A DNA stretch of 64,000 bases from Paraburkholderia largidicola. Its GTDB lineage: Bacteria > Pseudomonadota > Gammaproteobacteria > Burkholderiales > Burkholderiaceae. The notes under the pieces were generated by a model, which saw only the letters and a list, made by a program, of their open reading frames with translations, was not told the origin of the DNA and ran no database searches. The stretch is from NCBI RefSeq assembly GCF_013426895.1, contig NZ_AP023176.1:186001-250000 (forward strand), given 5' to 3'. The position numbers were made by a program, and so were the translations under genes. Shown here piece by piece: positions 26,012-35,781 of this stretch (positions are counted from its first letter, which is position 1; each line of letters starts with the position of its first letter).

Positions 26012-26419
26012 TCAACCGGCCATCACCGCCGCGATTTCGAGTTCGACCAGATAGTCCGGGTGAGCGAGCGCGGTGACGCCGATCAGCGTGCTCGGCGACG
26101 GACGTTCGCGATTCCACGGCACCGGGAACGTCTCGTCACGAACGCAGTGCTCGACGAAACCCGGAACGTCGACCGCATACGCACGCCGGAATACGACGTC
26201 GTCCCACGTCGCGCCGACAGCCTCCAACTGCACGGTCAATGCATCGAGGACCGCGATGAACTGAGCGCGAATGTCTCCGGCATGAACGGGCTTCGCATGC
26301 TTGTCGGCCGGCACCTGCCCCGCAATATAGATCAGCTTCGAAGGCTCGGTGATACTGAGGATGCGGGTGTAGTACGTATGTCTGGAAAGATCTGGCGGAT
26401 TGATGTATTCCTTCGGCAT
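26012..26419 (-). CDS. RidA family (YjgF/YER057c/UK114) protein
   Basis: This 135-residue protein shows RidA-family order: an early LIYIAGQVPAD, QFIAVLDALTVQLEAVGATWDDVVFRRAYAVD in the middle and a terminal PSTLIGVTALAHPDYLVELEIAAV. The arginine usual in the imine-deaminase active site is replaced here (HPDYLVELE lacks the canonical R-x-x-x-x-x-E arrangement). It may therefore belong to one of the Rid subfamilies that work in catabolic operons. It lies between the reductase-like and lipocalin-like genes. Confidence 0.85.
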   Translation of the reverse strand: MPKEYINPPDLSRHTYYTRILSITEPSKLIYIAGQVPADKHAKPVHAGDIRAQFIAVLDALTVQLEAVGATWDDVVFRRAYAVDVPGFVEHCVRDETFPVPWNRERPSPSTLIGVTALAHPDYLVELEIAAVMAG

Positions 26420-26471
26420 TCTGGATTCCTCTTAATCTGCGCATCGGCGAAAGCGCCGATCGAACACCCGC

Positions 26472-27467
26472 TTACGCGGCCGTCACCACGTCGACAACGA
26501 CCTTCACGTTGGCGCCCTTTTCCACGGCATCGTGCGCTTCCATGGCAGTGTCGAGTGTGAACCGGCGCGGGTCCAGCACAGGGCGAATTTCACCCGTCTC
26601 GATTCGTTCGGTCAGCTTGCGCAAAATCGCGCCTTGATGCGCGCGACGCTCGCCGCTTAGCATTGGGTACAGCACGAACTCGCCACTGATATCCGCGCAG
26701 CGAAAAGACGACGTCGCAAGATTGTGGGTTTCATACGCGGCGCAGCTCACGACGCGGCCATAGTGGCGAACGGCGCCGAGCGACGCCTCGAGCGTGTCGC
26801 CGCCGACGGTGTCGTAGATGACGTCGAAGCCTTTACCGTCTGTATATTGCTGCACGTATTGCTCGACGGTCGTTTTCGTGTAGTCGATGGGCGTGGCGCC
26901 CAGCTTCCGCACTAGCTCCTGCTTTGCCTTGCTTGCCGTTGCATAGACCTCGGCGCCAAGTGCATTTGCGAGCTGGACGACAATGTGCCCGACGCCGCCT
27001 GCACCGCCCTGAACCAGCACCTTTTGCCTTGTGCCCGGTTGCAGATTTGCTCGGTCTACCAGACCTTCCCATGCGGTGAGCGCGACGAGTGGCAGCGCAG
27101 CCGCCTCTCGCATGCTGAGATTGCGAGGTTTTTTCGCGAGCATCGACGCGTCGGCCGTCATGAATTCCGCGAGCGAGCCCGGTAGTCCGCGCACGCCGCC
27201 CGCCATGCCATACACTTCGTCACCGACGGCAAGCGTGGTTACGCCTGCTCCGACTTCTGTGACGACGCCGGCAACGTCCGTGCCCAGAATAGCCGGCAAG
27301 TCCGGCATCGCAAATGACGCCTCGCCTCGGCGGATCTTTGTGTCGATTGGATTGACGCCGCTTGCGTGGACACGAATTCGTACCTGACCGTGTGCGGGAA
27401 GGGGCGACTCGATGTCCGCTGCGCGAAAGCGGCCGTTCTGGTAAGAATCGAGTAAAAGTGCTCGCAT
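26472..27467 (-). CDS. Zinc-independent medium-chain dehydrogenase (quinone oxidoreductase-like)
   Basis: This 331-residue MDR-superfamily protein has the GroES-like N-terminus (ASGVNPIDTKIRRGEA), GTDVAGVVTEVGAGV, and the cofactor motif VQGGAGGVGHIVVQLANALGAEV, which prefers NADPH in quinone oxidoreductases. The structural zinc cysteines are absent, consistent with an enone or quinone reductase. The start is set by AGGACA upstream; a longer in-frame reading has no support. It heads the RidA/lipocalin unit and is divergent from a LysR gene. Confidence 0.9.
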   Translation of the reverse strand: MRALLLDSYQNGRFRAADIESPLPAHGQVRIRVHASGVNPIDTKIRRGEASFAMPDLPAILGTDVAGVVTEVGAGVTTLAVGDEVYGMAGGVRGLPGSLAEFMTADASMLAKKPRNLSMREAAALPLVALTAWEGLVDRANLQPGTRQKVLVQGGAGGVGHIVVQLANALGAEVYATASKAKQELVRKLGATPIDYTKTTVEQYVQQYTDGKGFDVIYDTVGGDTLEASLGAVRHYGRVVSCAAYETHNLATSSFRCADISGEFVLYPMLSGERRAHQGAILRKLTERIETGEIRPVLDPRRFTLDTAMEAHDAVEKGANVKVVVDVVTAA

Positions 27468-27646
27468 GATTGTCTGTCCTGACTCCAGCTTTGAAATGAA
27501 GTATTCATTGCGGTCTTCCCGGTTCATTTGCACCGCAGTGCATACGTCTGCAATGAACGCTGTCAGTCTGGACGCGATCGACCGATCAGATAAGATGGTC
27601 AATCATGCACGCGTTGCTGAGCCAGATTCACGAATGATCGAAACGA

Positions 27647-28534
27647 ATGATTGAAAATAGTGAGCTATCGGAGCTGGCCGCCTTCGCCGCCGTCGCGACG
27701 CATCGCAGCTTCCGGAAAGCGGCGATTGAACGCGGTACGTCCGCCTCCGCTGTAAGTCACGCGATCCGAAACCTCGAAACTCGCGTCGGAGTGCGCCTGC
27801 TCCATCGCACCACGCGGAATGTTTCATTGACGGATGCAGGGCAAATGTTATTTGCGAAGCTGAGTCCGGCGCTTTCGGATATCCGCGTGGCCGTCGACGA
27901 TCTGAACTCCTGGCGCGATACGCCTTTCGGCACGGTCCGGCTCAACGTCCCCAATACCATTGCCCCGTTCGTGTTTGGTGACGCGATTGAAAAACTGTTG
28001 AAAGCCAATCCCGGCCTGCGTGTGGAAATCGTGGCGACGGACCGCCGCGTGGACATCGTCGAGGAGGGCTTCGACGCAGGTATCCGTCTTGGCGAACGCC
28101 TGTCGCAGGACATGGTTGCCGTACGCATACGCTCGAATCTGCGCTTTGCTGTGGTCGGTTCACCTGCCTACTTCGAGAAACACGGCGTTCCGTCTACGCC
28201 TCACGACCTGCATGACCATGCCTGCATCCGCTACGCGTTTCCGAGCGGCACGATCCTTCAATGGGAGTTTCAAGCCAATGGCGAATTCATTCACGTTGAG
28301 GTCGATGGACCGTTGACCGTCGACAGTCAGGAACTCATGGTCGATGCCGCTTCACGCGGAATTGGCCTTGCGTATGTATGGGAGCGGCGCGCCGAGTCCT
28401 GTTTGCGCGATGGCAGGCTTGTGCGCTGCCTTGAAGACTGGTGCCCGCTTGAAGAGAGCATCTTCCTGTATTACCCCAGTCGAAAGCATCAGCCTGCGGG
28501 CTTGCGCGCGGTGATTGATGCATTGAAGGCGTGA
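27647..28534 (+). CDS. LysR-family transcriptional regulator
   Basis: This 295-residue LysR protein has a helix-turn-helix at residues 1-65 (HRSFRKAAIERGTSASAVSHAIRNLE) and an effector domain (VATDRRVDIVEEGFDAGIRLGERL) of the kind usually found beside redox enzymes in proteobacteria. It is divergent from the quinone-oxidoreductase-like gene across 179 bases and is its probable regulator. Confidence 0.93.
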   Translation: MIENSELSELAAFAAVATHRSFRKAAIERGTSASAVSHAIRNLETRVGVRLLHRTTRNVSLTDAGQMLFAKLSPALSDIRVAVDDLNSWRDTPFGTVRLNVPNTIAPFVFGDAIEKLLKANPGLRVEIVATDRRVDIVEEGFDAGIRLGERLSQDMVAVRIRSNLRFAVVGSPAYFEKHGVPSTPHDLHDHACIRYAFPSGTILQWEFQANGEFIHVEVDGPLTVDSQELMVDAASRGIGLAYVWERRAESCLRDGRLVRCLEDWCPLEESIFLYYPSRKHQPAGLRAVIDALKA

Positions 28535-28639
28535 CGTGCGGTGAGCGTCAGTTGGATTTCGTTCGATGGCCTTGGAGGGTTGGTTGCCGCAAAACGATTC
28601 GAGGTAACTCGCTACCGACGCAGGACACCCGCCGCTCCA

Positions 28640-29569
28640 TCAAGCGTCACTCGAAACCACCACACGCACTTCGACCGACGTACCACGCCTCTGCCACCGC
28701 ACCGTCGCAAGCACCGACGCAAACACCATCAACCCGCCTCCGACCCAACCCCAGACAGACAGGTGTTCCCCAAGCCACGCATACGCGAACAACGCACCAA
28801 ACGCCGGCTCGCTTCCCATCAGCAACGCGACACGCGTGGGGCTACTGCGCTTGACGGCGAAGTTCTGCGCGAAAAATGCGAACAGCGTGCACGCAGCCAC
28901 CAGATAAGCGATGCTCATCCAGAAGCTGCCATGCGCAGCTAACGTCGGCAGCGCAGGCCACGGCTGCGACGGGCACACGAGTGCCACGATGATGCTGCCG
29001 AACGCGACGGTGCCCGCCTGGACCGCCGTCACCGACAACGGAGCGAGCGTCGAGTCGCGCATCACGCGCCTCGTCACGCACATCATCAGCGCGCGGAGCA
29101 GCGCAGCCAGCAGGATGAGCGCGTCGCCAGCAGTCGGAGTGAACACGCCGCCACTCACCAGCATGGCGCCCGCCAACGACAATACGACGGCAATACGCTC
29201 GACGCGCGACGGCTTTCTCCGCAGCAACGCCCATTCGACGAGCGGCGTGAGCACCACACACAAACTGATGAGAAACGCTGCATTCGAAGCACGCGTCAGC
29301 GATATGCCGAACGTCTCGGCCATCAGGATGCCAAGCAGCAGCGCACCCGTGCCAAGCGTGCCGGCCAGTTCGGACGCCTTCGCCTGCCGCAGCCACACCA
29401 ACGCGGGCGACAGCACGGCAAACGTTATCCCGAAGCGCAGCGCCAACAGCCCCAGCACGGGATAGAACGCGAGCGCGCCTTTCGCGACCCCATAACTCGT
29501 ACCCCACACCATCGCGACGGCGAGCAGCATCAGGTCGGAAATCCAGAGCAGGCGTTTTTGTGTCGACAT
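28640..29569 (-). CDS. EamA/DMT-family inner-membrane transporter
   Basis: This 309-residue protein has ten predicted membrane helices in two EamA repeats (LLAVAMVWGTSYGVAKGAL opening the first; LFAFFAQNFAVKRSSPTRVALLMGSEPAFGALFAY in the second). Such proteins export amino acids or metabolites. The start is chosen at MSTQKRLLWISDL, behind AAGG. It is divergent from a LysR gene, a common exporter-regulator pairing. Confidence 0.92.
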   Translation of the reverse strand: MSTQKRLLWISDLMLLAVAMVWGTSYGVAKGALAFYPVLGLLALRFGITFAVLSPALVWLRQAKASELAGTLGTGALLLGILMAETFGISLTRASNAAFLISLCVVLTPLVEWALLRRKPSRVERIAVVLSLAGAMLVSGGVFTPTAGDALILLAALLRALMMCVTRRVMRDSTLAPLSVTAVQAGTVAFGSIIVALVCPSQPWPALPTLAAHGSFWMSIAYLVAACTLFAFFAQNFAVKRSSPTRVALLMGSEPAFGALFAYAWLGEHLSVWGWVGGGLMVFASVLATVRWQRRGTSVEVRVVVSSDA

Positions 29570-29693
29570 GGCGGACCTTCTGTCTCGATTCGAACAGTCC
29601 AGATTGTCGAGTATTGCGCGCGAAACTATAATCGGGTCTCGCGGAACATCTTTTATGTCGCGAATGCACAAATGCGTCGACGTGAGCACGGCT

Positions 29694-30620
29694 ATGAATC
29701 CCACTGAGCTTTTTGCGTTGTTACCGGACATGGCGACTTTTGCCCGCGTCGTCGATGCGGGCAACTTCTCGGAGGCGGCGCGCCAGTTGGGCAGCACGCC
29801 GTCGACGGTAAGCCGGCAGATCAAGCGCCTTGAAGAGGCGCTGGGCACGCGCTTGCTGGAGCGGTCCACGCGCAGCATCCGGGTCACGGATTCGGGCGCG
29901 CAGGTCTACCGCTATTGCCGCGACATGGTGGGCGCGGCATCAGGTGCCGTCGATGTGGCCGGACAAGGGCTTGGCGAGCCGCGCGGCAAGGTCAGCGTCA
30001 GCGCGCCGGTTGCCTTCGCCAAGGCCGTCATCCATCCGCTCATCCCGGGTTTTCTGCGTAGCTTGCCGGACGTGGACGTCCAGTTGATCTTCGCCGACCG
30101 CGAAGTCGATCCGCTGCGGGACGACGTCGATATGGTGATCCGCTTGACGCGTTCGCCGCCGTTAGGTCTGGCTGCGCGGCGGCTGGGAACCGTGAAATGG
30201 CTGCTGTGCGCGTCGCCCGCTTATCTCGAAGCGCACGGGACACCCATCGTGCCACGCGATCTCAGCCGCCACGACTGCCTGTATCTCGGTGAAACGGTCG
30301 ACGACAACCGATGGCATTTCCGGCGCGGCACCGAGACGCAGTCGCTGGAAGTGAGCGGGCGCTATATCGCCAATCATGCGGGTGCCCGTCTCGAGGCAGC
30401 GTTGCAGGATCTGGGCATTGCGGGCTTGCCCGACTTCGCTGCTGCGGAGGCGCTACAGCAAGGCAGCCTCGTTCAGGTGCTCGTCGACTGGGAATTCGAG
30501 GCGCGCTCTTACATGGGCCCCGTCTGGCTGTTGTATCCGCCTAACCGCTTTCTTCCGTCGAAGATGCGAGCGCTGATTGATTACCTCGCAAGCCATCTGC
30601 ATGACGGCGTGGAAGAGTAA
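29694..30620 (+). CDS. LysR-family transcriptional regulator
   Basis: This 308-residue LysR protein has a helix-turn-helix at residues 8-65 (NFSEAARQLGSTPSTVSRQIKRLEEALGTRLLERSTRSI) and the effector domain with FADREVDPLRDDVDMVIRL. The ATG at 29694 fits the usual family N-terminus (MNPTELFALLPDMATFARVV). An upstream in-frame ATG at 29568 would add 42 residues overlapping the exporter start and is unlikely. It probably controls the divergent DMT transporter gene. Confidence 0.92.
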   Translation: MNPTELFALLPDMATFARVVDAGNFSEAARQLGSTPSTVSRQIKRLEEALGTRLLERSTRSIRVTDSGAQVYRYCRDMVGAASGAVDVAGQGLGEPRGKVSVSAPVAFAKAVIHPLIPGFLRSLPDVDVQLIFADREVDPLRDDVDMVIRLTRSPPLGLAARRLGTVKWLLCASPAYLEAHGTPIVPRDLSRHDCLYLGETVDDNRWHFRRGTETQSLEVSGRYIANHAGARLEAALQDLGIAGLPDFAAAEALQQGSLVQVLVDWEFEARSYMGPVWLLYPPNRFLPSKMRALIDYLASHLHDGVEE

Positions 30621-30889
30621 GCGGTCTCGCAGCTTGTGAGTTGGCGGTATGTGAAGACCTTCGCGCGATGAAACGAGGCGCCCAATCATTGTCGTTAGTG
30701 CAACGTAGAAAGCCGTCATTCCAATAGCCGGTTCACTCCGTCGCCACATTCTCCATTAATTGATTACGACGACACCCATTCATATACTCCACGCACTGCG
30801 AGCGACCGACGTGAGTCGACCGCGAATGGAAGTGCGGCGCGTAACTGGCATCCATGCCGTTCACCCATTTCCATCACTGGAGACAAGCG

Positions 30890-31348
30890 ATGAAGAGGAC
30901 CTTGAGGTACTTCGGCACGTGCGGTCTTTTTGCACTGTTCGCGTTCGTTGCTCTGCGTCCAGCATTCGCTCAGGACAAGCTCGTCGAAGAGGCGAATTCA
31001 ACCTGGAACTCGCACTTCAACAAAGGCGACGCTCACGGACTCGCCGCGCTTTACGACGAAAAGGCGATCGTGTCGCCGGGTAATGGCAAGACCGTGCAGG
31101 GGCGCGAGGAAATAGAAAAGCTCTTCAAGAGTTACTTCGATGCGGGCGTTCACGACCATACGATCGACGTCGTGCACGCGAGCCGGGCCGGCAACGTGAT
31201 GTACGAAACGGCCAACTGGACCGCTGTGCTGGAGAAGGACGGCAAAAAGACGCAATTCAAGGGCGTACTGCTGAAGGTGATGACCAAGAGCGCGGACGGA
31301 AAATGGCACACGACTGCGCACACATGGAACGCTGAAGAGAACAAGTGA
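30890..31348 (+). CDS. Secreted SnoaL/DUF4440-type (NTF2-like) protein
   Basis: This 152-residue protein has a signal peptide (cleavage near PAFAQ) followed by a small cone-shaped NTF2-like domain: NSTWNSHFNKGDAHGLAALYDEKAIVSPGNGKTVQGREEIEKLF and WHTTAHTWN at the end. These domains bind or isomerise small molecules or simply dimerise; the substrate is unknown. The start has GGAG nine bases upstream. The gene stands alone, 163 bases before the next one. Confidence 0.85.
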   Translation: MKRTLRYFGTCGLFALFAFVALRPAFAQDKLVEEANSTWNSHFNKGDAHGLAALYDEKAIVSPGNGKTVQGREEIEKLFKSYFDAGVHDHTIDVVHASRAGNVMYETANWTAVLEKDGKKTQFKGVLLKVMTKSADGKWHTTAHTWNAEENK

Positions 31349-31511
31349 GAGGCATCTGCCAGACGGAAACATTTACTCGGGCGAGTGTGCGAATTCAACG
31401 AGTACAACGCACCAACTGTCGTCAGTGAACTCTGGAGCGCATTAGAGATTATCCTTGCAAACAGGCAAGGGAAATCATCTCTACGGCAACGCACTCGACG
31501 GAGATCTGACG

Positions 31512-32324
31512 ATGTCAGCGATGACAAAGATTCGGGGATTCATTGTCGCACTGGCGCTCATTGGCTCGGCGGCGCACGCACAGACCGCCGACTTCTGGGG
31601 AACGCGTCTCCCCGATCAGCCGACGCAGTTCATCTTCGGCTACGGCTCGCTGATCAACACGCCTTCGCGCAACGACACAGCTGGCAAACCGGTTGCGGCC
31701 ATTCCGGTGCGCGTCTCGGCGGCCTTCGGCTATGTGCGCAGCTGGAGCGACCGCGCGCGCACCGGCTTCACGGCGCTCGGCCTGCGGCGTCCGTTCGAAG
31801 GCGAGGCGCCGATGACGATCAACGGCGTGATCTATCCCGTCGTCGGCAACGACATGTCCGCATTCGACGAGCGCGAGAAGGGATACGTGCGCGTCGAAGT
31901 GCCGCGCGCGCTCATCGAGCCCGTGTCGTGGCAACCTTTGCCGGCGCAGGGAACCGTCTGGGTCTATGTGCCGAAAGCCGAAGGCAAGGCACCGGGCGAA
32001 GGACTTCCGGTTCCGGATGCCAGGTTTCCGCTGGTCGAGTCGTATGTCGATGTCGTGATCGAGGGCGGGCTCGAGTACGGGCCGGAATTCGCGCGCGAGA
32101 TCATCGAGACGACCCGGGACTGGAGTCCATACTGGCTCAATGACCGTACGCTTGCACGCCGGCCCTGGGTGTTCGACAAGCAGTTCGCAAAGGTCGATGC
32201 GTTGCTCGCGCAGTCGGCGCCCTGTTTCGCGCAGCGAGCGTTCTCGGAGGACTATGCCGCGGCGAGCGCCGCCATCGCCAGACGCAAAGGCGATGCGTGC
32301 CTTCGTGAGGCGCACGGTCGCTAG
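31512..32324 (+). CDS. Secreted gamma-glutamylcyclotransferase-fold protein
   Basis: This 270-residue protein has a signal peptide (cleavage near AAHAQ) and then the cyclotransferase fold signature FIFGYGSLIN, which forms the substrate loop. A later glutamate-containing segment (AFDEREKGYVRVEV) fits the catalytic acid region. The export signal is unusual, because most members act on gamma-glutamyl peptides in the cytoplasm. Function in the periplasm is not established. A second ATG four codons in (MTKIRGF) is possible. Confidence 0.75.
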   Translation: MSAMTKIRGFIVALALIGSAAHAQTADFWGTRLPDQPTQFIFGYGSLINTPSRNDTAGKPVAAIPVRVSAAFGYVRSWSDRARTGFTALGLRRPFEGEAPMTINGVIYPVVGNDMSAFDEREKGYVRVEVPRALIEPVSWQPLPAQGTVWVYVPKAEGKAPGEGLPVPDARFPLVESYVDVVIEGGLEYGPEFAREIIETTRDWSPYWLNDRTLARRPWVFDKQFAKVDALLAQSAPCFAQRAFSEDYAAASAAIARRKGDACLREAHGR

Positions 32325-32731
32325 GCAGGGTGCTTCGGACTCAAGGCTATCGCGAACAATTTGACCTTAACGACACCGACCTTTCGAGCTTTATAAAAAG
32401 GCCACAAGCTGTGAATAAAACCCCTTGTTTCCTAAGCTATCTGCACTATCAATAGAGTTACGGCGCGATTACGCGAACCCATGAAAACCATGACAACAAC
32501 CTGATGATGCAGTCATGCCGGTTGCGTCCAATCATGAAGTCAAGATAACGGCGCCGCACACCCGTTGAATTTTCTCGCATTGCACTGTCGTCGATACGAC
32601 GGGTGAGGGCAATTTTTGCCTGAATTTTTTGTGTAATTTCAACGACCGCTCACGGTCGGTCAACCGTCGATCTGCTTTAAATGTCTTGCCGTATCGAGTC
32701 AATAATTAGTTAGTCATACCGAGGAATGGCC
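32325..32731. other. AT-rich intergenic region, promoter of the next gene
   Basis: This 407-base stretch has no gene. It is visibly richer in A and T near 32380-32470 and 32600-32710. A small inverted repeat (GACCG-CTCA-CGGTC near 32643) lies upstream of the NHL-type protein. The ribosome site GAGGA precedes the chosen ATG at 32732. Confidence 0.5.
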
Positions 32732-33889
32732 ATGAACTATATTTTCGCATCCGGTCTTGGGCTATTGATGGCGGCGCAGGTCGCCATCGCACCGCAAGCA
32801 TTGGCCGACGACGCACGCACAGGTCGCTTTTCCGACGTGCTTGCGGTAACCGATCCTGCTGCCTCTGCCAACGACGTACGGTTCTATGACTCACGAACCG
32901 GCGAGTATCTTCCAGACCGATCAATCAAGCCGGGCAGCGGAGGGCTGCGTGGCCCGACGGGCATTATCTTCGACCAGCGCTGGAACGAAGTGCTCGTGTC
33001 GAATCAGAATATCGGCCAGCCCTTCAACGGCGAGATTTTTCGCTATGACGCCAGCGACGGTCATTTCATCGCGCCGCTGATCTCGCGTGACGATGAGCAC
33101 GGACCCTATGCGCCGCGTGGCATCGTGCTGGTCGACATGGGCAGAGCAGGTCGCATGCTGTTCATCGCCGATCTCGGCGACACGCCTGGACCGTCGGGCG
33201 CGCTCCTCGCGTTCAGGATCGATGGACACAAGGCGAAGTTCCGGAAGAATCTCGACCCGAATATCGATCATCCGGGCACGACCGGTCCGCAGTTTCATCC
33301 GCGTGGCATCGTGCTCGGACCGGATGGTCTGCTGTACGTGACGCTGCGCAACTTGCCGGAACCGTGTGGCGGCGGCGTCGTGCGGTTCGATCCGCGACGC
33401 CTCGCTTTCGTGGACGTGCTGATATCCAATTCGATCGATTGCAGCAAGAACGCGAACGATCTGCAACGGCCAGAAGGTCTCGCATTCGGGCGCAATGGCG
33501 ATCTCTATGTGACGAGCCTTCGCCAGGATCCCGTGAAATACGAGGGATGGGATTCAGACAAGATCCTGATCATCCCGCATGCAACGCACAGGGACGGCCA
33601 TCGTTGGTATGCATTCGACCGTGAGCATTTCGAGCGCATCGACCTGGACCGGCACCTCCCGCGAGCCATCGCGCTATCGCTCGTATTCGGGCCGGACGGG
33701 GCGCTTTACGTGCCGGTGACGAACGACCCTGATCCCGGCAATGCGCCGCAGTACGGCGAGGTGCGCCGCTACAACCTGTTCACGCTGGGTTATTCGACCC
33801 TCGTCGATCCGGGCACGGGCCTCGTGAACCCCTTCTATCTCAGCTTCGGGCGCACCGATCCGGCGACGCTTGATTACGGCCAACATTGA
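32732..33889 (+). CDS. Secreted NHL/SMP-30-like beta-propeller protein
   Basis: This 385-residue protein has a signal peptide (cleavage near QALAD) and repeated blades of the NHL/gluconolactonase type: GPTGIIFDQRWNEVLVSNQN, PRGIVLGPDGLLYVTLRN, RPEGLAFGRNGDLYVTSL and LVFGPDGALYVPVTND. Such propellers act as lactonases or binding scaffolds; no catalytic metal set can be assigned by eye. I prefer the second ATG because GAGGA is six bases away; the first lies at 32726. It is convergent with the flavoprotein operon. Confidence 0.82.
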   Translation: MNYIFASGLGLLMAAQVAIAPQALADDARTGRFSDVLAVTDPAASANDVRFYDSRTGEYLPDRSIKPGSGGLRGPTGIIFDQRWNEVLVSNQNIGQPFNGEIFRYDASDGHFIAPLISRDDEHGPYAPRGIVLVDMGRAGRMLFIADLGDTPGPSGALLAFRIDGHKAKFRKNLDPNIDHPGTTGPQFHPRGIVLGPDGLLYVTLRNLPEPCGGGVVRFDPRRLAFVDVLISNSIDCSKNANDLQRPEGLAFGRNGDLYVTSLRQDPVKYEGWDSDKILIIPHATHRDGHRWYAFDREHFERIDLDRHLPRAIALSLVFGPDGALYVPVTNDPDPGNAPQYGEVRRYNLFTLGYSTLVDPGTGLVNPFYLSFGRTDPATLDYGQH

Positions 33890-33953
33890 TTGCGCTGACG
33901 CCAAGGGTGATGCCTGCTTGTGGCGTCACCCGTTGCCCCTATCACGATACCGC

Positions 33954-35723
33954 TCAAGGCAAATCGTTCATGCAGGCATCCTTGCGCGTCAGGCTATGTG
34001 AAGCGGCGTCATCCAGCTTACCCGCCATGTACTTCGCGACGCGCCATCCGAACACGATTGCCGGGCCCAACGTCGTGCCGGGTCCGGGATACGTGCCACG
34101 AAAGATCGAAGCGAGATCGTTGCCGCACGCGAAGAGTCCAGGTATCACGTTGCCGTTCACATCGAGCAGTTCGCCGTTCGCATTGCCGCTGAGTCCCGCA
34201 CTGCACGCGAGGTCGGCTGGCCACACGGTCACGGCGTAATACGGACCTTTACCCAACGGGCGGATGCATGGATTGGGCTTCTGCGCCGCGTCGCCATTGA
34301 ACCGGCTCATCGGGCTGGAACCGCGGCCGAACGCAGGATCGTTGCCCAACGCGGCATCGCGGTTGTAGGTCTCGACGGTGCGCGCAAGCCCCGCCGCGTC
34401 TACGTTCAACTTCGCCGCCAACGCGGCCAGCGTATCGCCTTTGATCAGATACCCGGCACGCTCGAACGCTGCAACGCGCGCGCGGCTTCGTCCCGGCATC
34501 AGCAGGCCCAGACCATAGTCGCGGATAAAGTCAGCATCGACGATCAGATGCGCTGGTACGCTTGGACCATGCCCGTCGTCGCGCAACATGCCCATCACGA
34601 AGTCGTGATAGGAACCGGATTCGTTGACGAACCGCTCGCCCCGGCTGTTCACCGCGATGAGCCCCGGCTTCGCGCGATCCAGGATGATGTGCGGCCACAC
34701 GCTATCGTCGCCGCCGGGCGAACGGCGGATCGAGCAGGGCATCCAGAGCCCGGGGCTGTCGCCGCCGTTTTCGAGTCGCGCGTCGACGGCGAGTGCGCTG
34801 CCGACACCGTCGCCCGTGTGGGTGTCGGGCGACAGCGACAGCGGTTGAGCGGCAGCCGGAAACAGCTGTTTGCGCAACGCGGGATGCCGGGTGACGCCAC
34901 CCGTGGCGAGCACGACGCCGCGACGCGCACCAATGCGCCGCTGCTTGCCGTCACGCGATCCGACCACGGCGCCCGTCACGCGACCTTGTTCGCGAACCAG
35001 TTCGACGAGCGGTGTTTCGAAGCGCACGGCCACGCCGCGCTTGCGCAGGCTGTAGAAAAGGCGGGCGGCGAGCGCGTTGCCCATCACGAGCTGCGTGCCG
35101 CGCGGAAAACGCATGCGGTCGATTACATAACGGCCGACCACTTCGACGGTGCGCCTGAAATTGCTGAACGATCCGAACGGACTGAGCAGCGCGCCGAGGT
35201 CGCTGCGATTGACCATCATCCCGCCCAGACCCATGAACTCCTTGCGCGGCGGTCGTACGCGCGCGAAATCCTTGTCCAGCACGCGCGCGTCGAACGGCAG
35301 TGGCGCGAGCGCGCGGCCGCCGAATGCCGCGCCGGGCCCCGTCACATAGTCCGGATGCGCGGCCGCTGCGACGAACTTCACGTCGCTGATGCGCTGCAAT
35401 TCATCGATGGCGAGCGGACCGCTTTGCAGGAAGGCTTCGCGCGCTTCGTCGCCGCCGCGTTCGCCGACTACCGATTGCAGAAAGCGGCGCGCGTCGTCGA
35501 CGCTGTCGGGCACGCCCGCATCGACGCTCAATTGCGTGCCCGGCACCCAGGTCGTGCCGCCCGACGTCGACGTGATGCCGCCGACCGCGTCGGTCTTTTC
35601 GCACAGGAGCACGTCGAGGCCCTCATGATGCGCGATCAACGCGGCCGTCATGCCTGCCGCGCCCGCGCCGAACACGAGCACGTCGACTTCTTCGTCCCAA
35701 TGGATACTGCCGCCTGAATTCAT
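33954..35723 (-). CDS. FAD-dependent dehydrogenase of the ketosteroid dehydrogenase/fumarate reductase type
   Basis: This 589-residue flavoprotein has the dinucleotide motif VFGAGAAGMTAALIAHHEGLD, the substrate-cap segment and the C-terminal FAD contact GLFACGNDLASIFRGTYPGPGTTLGPAIVFG, as in 3-ketosteroid delta-1-dehydrogenases. Such enzymes introduce a double bond next to a ring ketone. It ends a leftward operon of transporter, shikimate-dehydrogenase-like and SDR genes. A paralogue occurs at 44427-46172. Two such desaturases in one cluster would suit stepwise aromatisation of a cyclohexanone-type acid. The start has AAGGAGA. Confidence 0.88.
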   Translation of the reverse strand: MNSGGSIHWDEEVDVLVFGAGAAGMTAALIAHHEGLDVLLCEKTDAVGGITSTSGGTTWVPGTQLSVDAGVPDSVDDARRFLQSVVGERGGDEAREAFLQSGPLAIDELQRISDVKFVAAAAHPDYVTGPGAAFGGRALAPLPFDARVLDKDFARVRPPRKEFMGLGGMMVNRSDLGALLSPFGSFSNFRRTVEVVGRYVIDRMRFPRGTQLVMGNALAARLFYSLRKRGVAVRFETPLVELVREQGRVTGAVVGSRDGKQRRIGARRGVVLATGGVTRHPALRKQLFPAAAQPLSLSPDTHTGDGVGSALAVDARLENGGDSPGLWMPCSIRRSPGGDDSVWPHIILDRAKPGLIAVNSRGERFVNESGSYHDFVMGMLRDDGHGPSVPAHLIVDADFIRDYGLGLLMPGRSRARVAAFERAGYLIKGDTLAALAAKLNVDAAGLARTVETYNRDAALGNDPAFGRGSSPMSRFNGDAAQKPNPCIRPLGKGPYYAVTVWPADLACSAGLSGNANGELLDVNGNVIPGLFACGNDLASIFRGTYPGPGTTLGPAIVFGWRVAKYMAGKLDDAASHSLTRKDACMNDLP

Positions 35724-35781
35724 GTCCAATGTCTCCTTCGTTGCCTTGTCGGGTTGGTTGTGTCCGTCAGACGAACCGACG